This document shows positions 6,324-8,494 of a stretch of 8,494 nucleotides of DNA, piece after piece. Each line of letters starts with the position of its first letter. The stretch's first letter is position 1. The notes beneath the pieces were generated by a model. That model was not told the DNA's origin and ran no database searches. It saw only the letters and a program-made list of their open reading frames with translations. The translations under genes and the position numbers were made by a program. Source of the DNA: Actinomycetota bacterium (lineage in GTDB: Bacteria; Actinomycetota; Thermoleophilia; UBA2241); contig PKYM01000074.1 of NCBI GenBank assembly GCA_003132645.1, forward strand, positions 1-8,494, in the 5' to 3' direction.

Positions 6324-7469
6324 CTACGAATTTGGTCTGACGCCCGCACCGTAGCCCTCCGCGTCAGGGTCTCCGAACACGCGCGCCCGGGCGTGGGCCA
6401 CGTCGCAGAAGTCGTCGATGGGCGCAGTAAGCGAGCCGCTCTCGAGGTAGGCGTGAGCGGGGCACCAGAGACAGAGGTCGACGAGCCCGCACGCCGCGCA
6501 CCTGTCCAGGTAGGCGGGGTCGGCCGTGCGCGCGGCGCCCGCGGCCGCCAGAAGACGCCGCCAGGCGGCAGCCACCGGCTCACGGCGGACGTCGGCGACG
6601 TAGTCGGGGTGCCAGAGCGCCGAGCACAACCGCAGCGAGCCGTCGTAGCCCACGGTGAACCCCTGACCGACACCGCAATGGAAGACGAGATCGGGCTCGT
6701 CGGGAGCCTCCTGGCCGGCCACCCTGTGGCACTCGCGCCGCAGGGCATGCGCCCGCTCTTCGTCGGACTGCTCGATGGTGGCGATCTCTTCAGGGTCCAG
6801 GCGCTCGGCGCAGATCTCGGCATTGCGCACCGGGTCGCGATCGTAGCGAAGGTGCAGCAAGGGATCGAAACGAAAGAAGTCCTTCGTGTGCGCCCTTCCG
6901 AACTGGGCCATGGCCGATAGCTCGTTGACGTTCGAGCGCAAGGCCATAGCCTTGTAGCGCGCGCCCACACCACCCTGTTCGAGGAGGGAAACGCCGCGCA
7001 GGAAGGCGTCGAACGACCCCGGCGTGCGCGTCACGCGTTCGTAGGCCCCGCGACTTGCGCCGTAGATCGTGATCTCCACGTCGCGAGGAGGGTATTTGCG
7101 AAACAGCTCGACGTGTTCCGGCCTGAGGAGACAGGCGTTGGTGAACACGGTGACGAGCAAGCCCCGTCTCTTGAGAGCGAGGTAGACCTCGGAGAAATCG
7201 GGGCGCAGCAGGGGTTCCCCCCCGGTGATGACGCACCAGAGCGCGCCCAGCTCGACAGCCTGGTCGGCCACGCCGACGATCTCGTCGAGGGTGAGCTCGC
7301 CTGCTCGCGCGTCGCGATCGGCGGCGGGAAGGTTGACGTAGCAGTGCCGGCAGTCGTTGTTGCAGCGCGCCGTCAGCTCCAGGTCGAAGGAGACGGGTAT
7401 CCCCTTGCCCTCGAGCTGGTTCCAGAGCCCGAACTCGGGCAGCGGCGTGCTGACTGCGTAGGTCGTCAT
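6324..7469 (-). CDS. Radical SAM/SPASM peptide-modifying enzyme
   Basis: 381 residues; the ATG at 7469 overlaps the upstream stop in ATGA, and AGAGGG lies a few bases before it. The radical SAM [4Fe-4S] motif is C36-x3-C40-x2-C43 (TARCNNDCRHCYVN), with the SAM-binding GGEP at 83-86 and EITIYGAS at about 132-139. The C-terminus is a SPASM domain for auxiliary Fe-S clusters: C265-x11-G-x4-C282, then C324-x2-C327-x5-C333-x2-C336, and C355. The third spacing is one residue shorter than the canonical CX2CX5CX3C. SPASM radical SAM enzymes make thioether or C-C crosslinks, or epimerise or oxidise residues, in ribosomal peptides (PqqE, MftC, AlbA types). Here the substrate is most likely the 57-aa peptide encoded directly downstream, presented by the PqqD-like protein. 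No recognition domain is obvious at its own N-terminus, which agrees with a separate PqqD partner. The family is near certain; the exact chemistry is not readable. Confidence 0.93.
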   Translation of the reverse strand: MTTYAVSTPLPEFGLWNQLEGKGIPVSFDLELTARCNNDCRHCYVNLPAADRDARAGELTLDEIVGVADQAVELGALWCVITGGEPLLRPDFSEVYLALKRRGLLVTVFTNACLLRPEHVELFRKYPPRDVEITIYGASRGAYERVTRTPGSFDAFLRGVSLLEQGGVGARYKAMALRSNVNELSAMAQFGRAHTKDFFRFDPLLHLRYDRDPVRNAEICAERLDPEEIATIEQSDEERAHALRRECHRVAGQEAPDEPDLVFHCGVGQGFTVGYDGSLRLCSALWHPDYVADVRREPVAAAWRRLLAAAGAARTADPAYLDRCAACGLVDLCLWCPAHAYLESGSLTAPIDDFCDVAHARARVFGDPDAEGYGAGVRPNS

Positions 7470-7951
7470 GAGAGGACCCTCTGCCCGACGAACGGCGCCC
7501 GCAGGGCGCGCGCCACAGCCACGAGGGGCTGCAGCAGCCCCAGCCGCACGAGACCTCCGATAAGCAGCCGTTCGGGGCCCAGGCCGAGGCGCACGGAGCG
7601 ACCGCGACGTTCGACGCGGGTGACGGCGCCGAGAACGCTGTTCAACGGAACGATGTCGTACGGGCCACGCAGGTAGTCGCCACGGATCTCGTACACGCCA
7701 GGTCGTCGGGCAGTGATGCGATGGACGACGAGGCCCTCCGCCGGACCGGCAAACGCGACCACCTCGCCAAAGCGAGCGCGCCCGCGCAGTGGCGCGATCG
7801 TCACCGCGTCGCCGTCGCGGATGAAGGGAAACATGCTGTAGCCACGCGCCTCGAAGCGAAACGGGACGCCGCGCGCAAGAACGTCGCCCAGCAAGGCCGA
7901 CAGCGCCTCGCCCGAGAGCGAATGGACGCCCCCATCGACCGCATACGGCAT
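7466..7951 (-). CDS. S24/S26-like peptidase (SipW/Sec11-type S26B)
   Basis: 161 residues from the ATG at 7951, 13 bp after the PqqD-like stop; no clear ribosome site, so the start is moderately sure. The order of blocks is that of S26B signal peptidases: EARGYSMFPFIRDGD with likely nucleophile Ser39, then FGEVVAF, then GLVVHRI with His77, then EIRGDYLRGPYDIVP with Asp92/Asp99, then VLGAV. This gives a Ser-His-Asp set, as in SipW and ER Sec11, rather than the Ser-Lys dyad of ordinary bacterial LepB. There is no N-terminal membrane anchor; residues about 127-155 are only weakly hydrophobic or amphipathic. Small proteins of this type recur in RiPP clusters with PqqD-like and nucleotidyltransferase genes. 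The likely role, by inference, is leader removal or another peptide-bond step on the precursor, especially as the exporter lacks a C39 domain. It could instead be a catalytically idle or regulatory S24-like fold. Confidence 0.78.
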   Translation of the reverse strand: MPYAVDGGVHSLSGEALSALLGDVLARGVPFRFEARGYSMFPFIRDGDAVTIAPLRGRARFGEVVAFAGPAEGLVVHRITARRPGVYEIRGDYLRGPYDIVPLNSVLGAVTRVERRGRSVRLGLGPERLLIGGLVRLGLLQPLVAVARALRAPFVGQRVLS

Positions 7952-7964
7952 CGGGTTGGGGGGT

Positions 7965-8300
7965 TCAGACAGCGACCACCATCCTGCGCTTGAGCAGCTC
8001 CTCGAGGAGCCCGACGACGTCGGCGTCTATCTGCTCGGCAGGCGCCGCGTACTGCCGTGCCAGCTCGTCGACGACTGAGCTTACCGTGTGCGCGCCGTCG
8101 AGCTTAGCCCAGACCACGCGCGCCGTGTCGTTCAGCGCGAAGAGCTCGTCCTCGAGGTCTCCGATCCCGCTCCCGATGGGCACGATGATGATCTGCCCAT
8201 CGATCTCGCGCACCACGAGATCGTCGGACGGCTTGTAGACCGCATCGCGGCTGACGCTCAGTCCCACTGCAAGCTCGCTTTCTTTCGGGGCGCGACTCAC
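7965..8300 (-). CDS. PqqD-like RiPP recognition element protein
   Basis: 111 residues from a GTG at 8300, which overlaps the upstream TGA in GTGA. A longer frame to 8456 exists, but that part is the wrong-frame shadow of the upstream gene, and the family-like sequence begins only here. The N-terminal half is beta-rich (AVYKPSDDLVVREIDGQIIIVPI, in two parts, about 21-42). The C-terminal half is the typical PqqD three-helix part: ELFALNDTARVVWAKL (52-67), DGAHTVSSVVDELARQY (68-84) and DVVGLLEELLKRRMVV (94-109). PqqD-fold proteins bind the leader of a ribosomal peptide and hand it to the partner radical SAM enzyme. Length (family about 90-110) and position upstream of the SPASM gene agree with this role. 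No catalytic residues are expected. Confidence 0.88.
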   Translation of the reverse strand: MSRAPKESELAVGLSVSRDAVYKPSDDLVVREIDGQIIIVPIGSGIGDLEDELFALNDTARVVWAKLDGAHTVSSVVDELARQYAAPAEQIDADVVGLLEELLKRRMVVAV

Positions 8301-8494
8301 GCCCGCGCACCGGCGCCGGCCGACCGTCCGGCGTTCTGTCCGGCAACCAGGTCGCGCAGGAGCGCCACCACCGCGCCGCTTCTGTCGAACTCGACGACGT
8401 AGCAGGGCACCTCTTTGACGATGCCCTCGACGACGTCGAGCGTTCTCTCCCACCAATCGGCAGTCACGAGCGGTTTGATAACGCAGGGCAGGAG
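8297..8494 (-). CDS. C-terminal fragment of a probable HPr-kinase-like (PEPCK-fold) protein
   Basis: The frame is open from the right window edge to TGA at 8299-8297; 65 residues are visible and the start lies outside. Visible text includes LLPCVIKPLV, ADWWERTLDVVEGIVKEVP, CYVVEFDRSG and VVALLRDLV, followed by a low-complexity Gly/Ala/Arg tail. A helix, then VPCYxxxFD, then a final helix is what I would expect at the C-terminus of the HprK-like kinases that travel with PqqD-like, nucleotidyltransferase and S26-like genes in RiPP clusters. The P-loop that would settle the matter is outside the window, so the name rests on a short C-terminal match and on context. The stop overlaps the PqqD-like GTG by 4 bp, so the two are translationally coupled. 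Alternative: another RiPP tailoring enzyme. Confidence 0.6.
   Translation of the reverse strand, partial: LLPCVIKPLVTADWWERTLDVVEGIVKEVPCYVVEFDRSGAVVALLRDLVAGQNAGRSAGAGARA

Noticed and set aside
5906..6973. Long minus-strand frame across the precursor region and part of the radical SAM gene
   Set aside because: It is Arg/Ser/Pro-rich and overlaps the radical SAM gene, the precursor gene and the terminator in another frame; the true genes have motifs and ribosome sites.
7471..7482. 12-mer AGAGGACCCTCT shared with the hairpin at 1133-1144
   Set aside because: A few 12-bp matches are expected by chance in a GC-biased 8.5-kb sequence; at 7471 it is part of the ribosome site of the radical SAM gene.
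8301..8456. N-terminal extension of the PqqD-like frame to 8456
   Set aside because: It is Arg-rich and overlaps the kinase-like tail in another frame; PqqD-like similarity begins just after the GTG at 8300.
1..8494. tRNA, rRNA, CRISPR arrays, insertion sequences
   Set aside because: I saw no cloverleaf-like tRNA end, no rRNA segment, no regularly spaced repeats with unique spacers, and no transposase-like frame on either strand.

Overview
The window is GC-rich DNA with densely packed minus-strand genes, 4-bp GTGA/ATGA stop-start overlaps, GTG starts and G-rich Shine-Dalgarno sites. This fits a high-GC bacterium, most likely an actinomycete-type lineage. I lean towards a soil or sediment actinobacterium, possibly Thermoleophilia, but no marker gene here proves it.

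Layout. (a) Positions 1-1074, plus strand: the C-terminal part of a polytopic GT-C/GT87-like (DUF2029) glycosyltransferase, cut by the window edge. (b) 1075-1258: a convergent intergenic region holding nested inverted repeats, probably a terminator. (c) 1259-2647, minus: a secreted clan GH-A (GH39/GH5-like) glycoside hydrolase with its own promoter-like -10 element. (d) 2761-2827: a degenerate 18-bp tandem repeat that runs into the 3' end of the next gene. (e) 2818-8494, minus: a RiPP (ribosomally made, post-translationally modified peptide) gene cluster. In transcription order it holds the C-terminal tail of a probable HPr-kinase-like protein, a PqqD-like RiPP recognition element, a SipW/Sec11-type S26B peptidase-like protein, a radical SAM/SPASM enzyme, a 57-aa Cys-rich precursor peptide, a NTP_transf_5-type nucleotidyltransferase, and an ABC exporter with fused membrane and ATPase domains.

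How the genes probably work together (inference). The precursor at 6061-6234 has an acidic leader carrying a KPELIVLGRS / PEESVL block, then a strongly basic four-Cys tail ending in Ser. The PqqD-like protein would bind the leader and present it to the radical SAM/SPASM enzyme for thioether or C-C crosslinking. The kinase-like protein and the nucleotidyltransferase would add further tailoring; by analogy with paeninodin-type kinases, the C-terminal Ser is a candidate phosphorylation site. The S26B-like protein is the only protease-like candidate for leader removal, because the exporter has no C39 peptidase domain. Two hairpins, one a convincing intrinsic terminator, sit just after the precursor gene. 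They would favour precursor mRNA over the downstream nucleotidyltransferase and ABC mRNA. The precursor gene and the truncated kinase tail are the two genes most easily missed, the first because it is short and the second because it has no start in the window.
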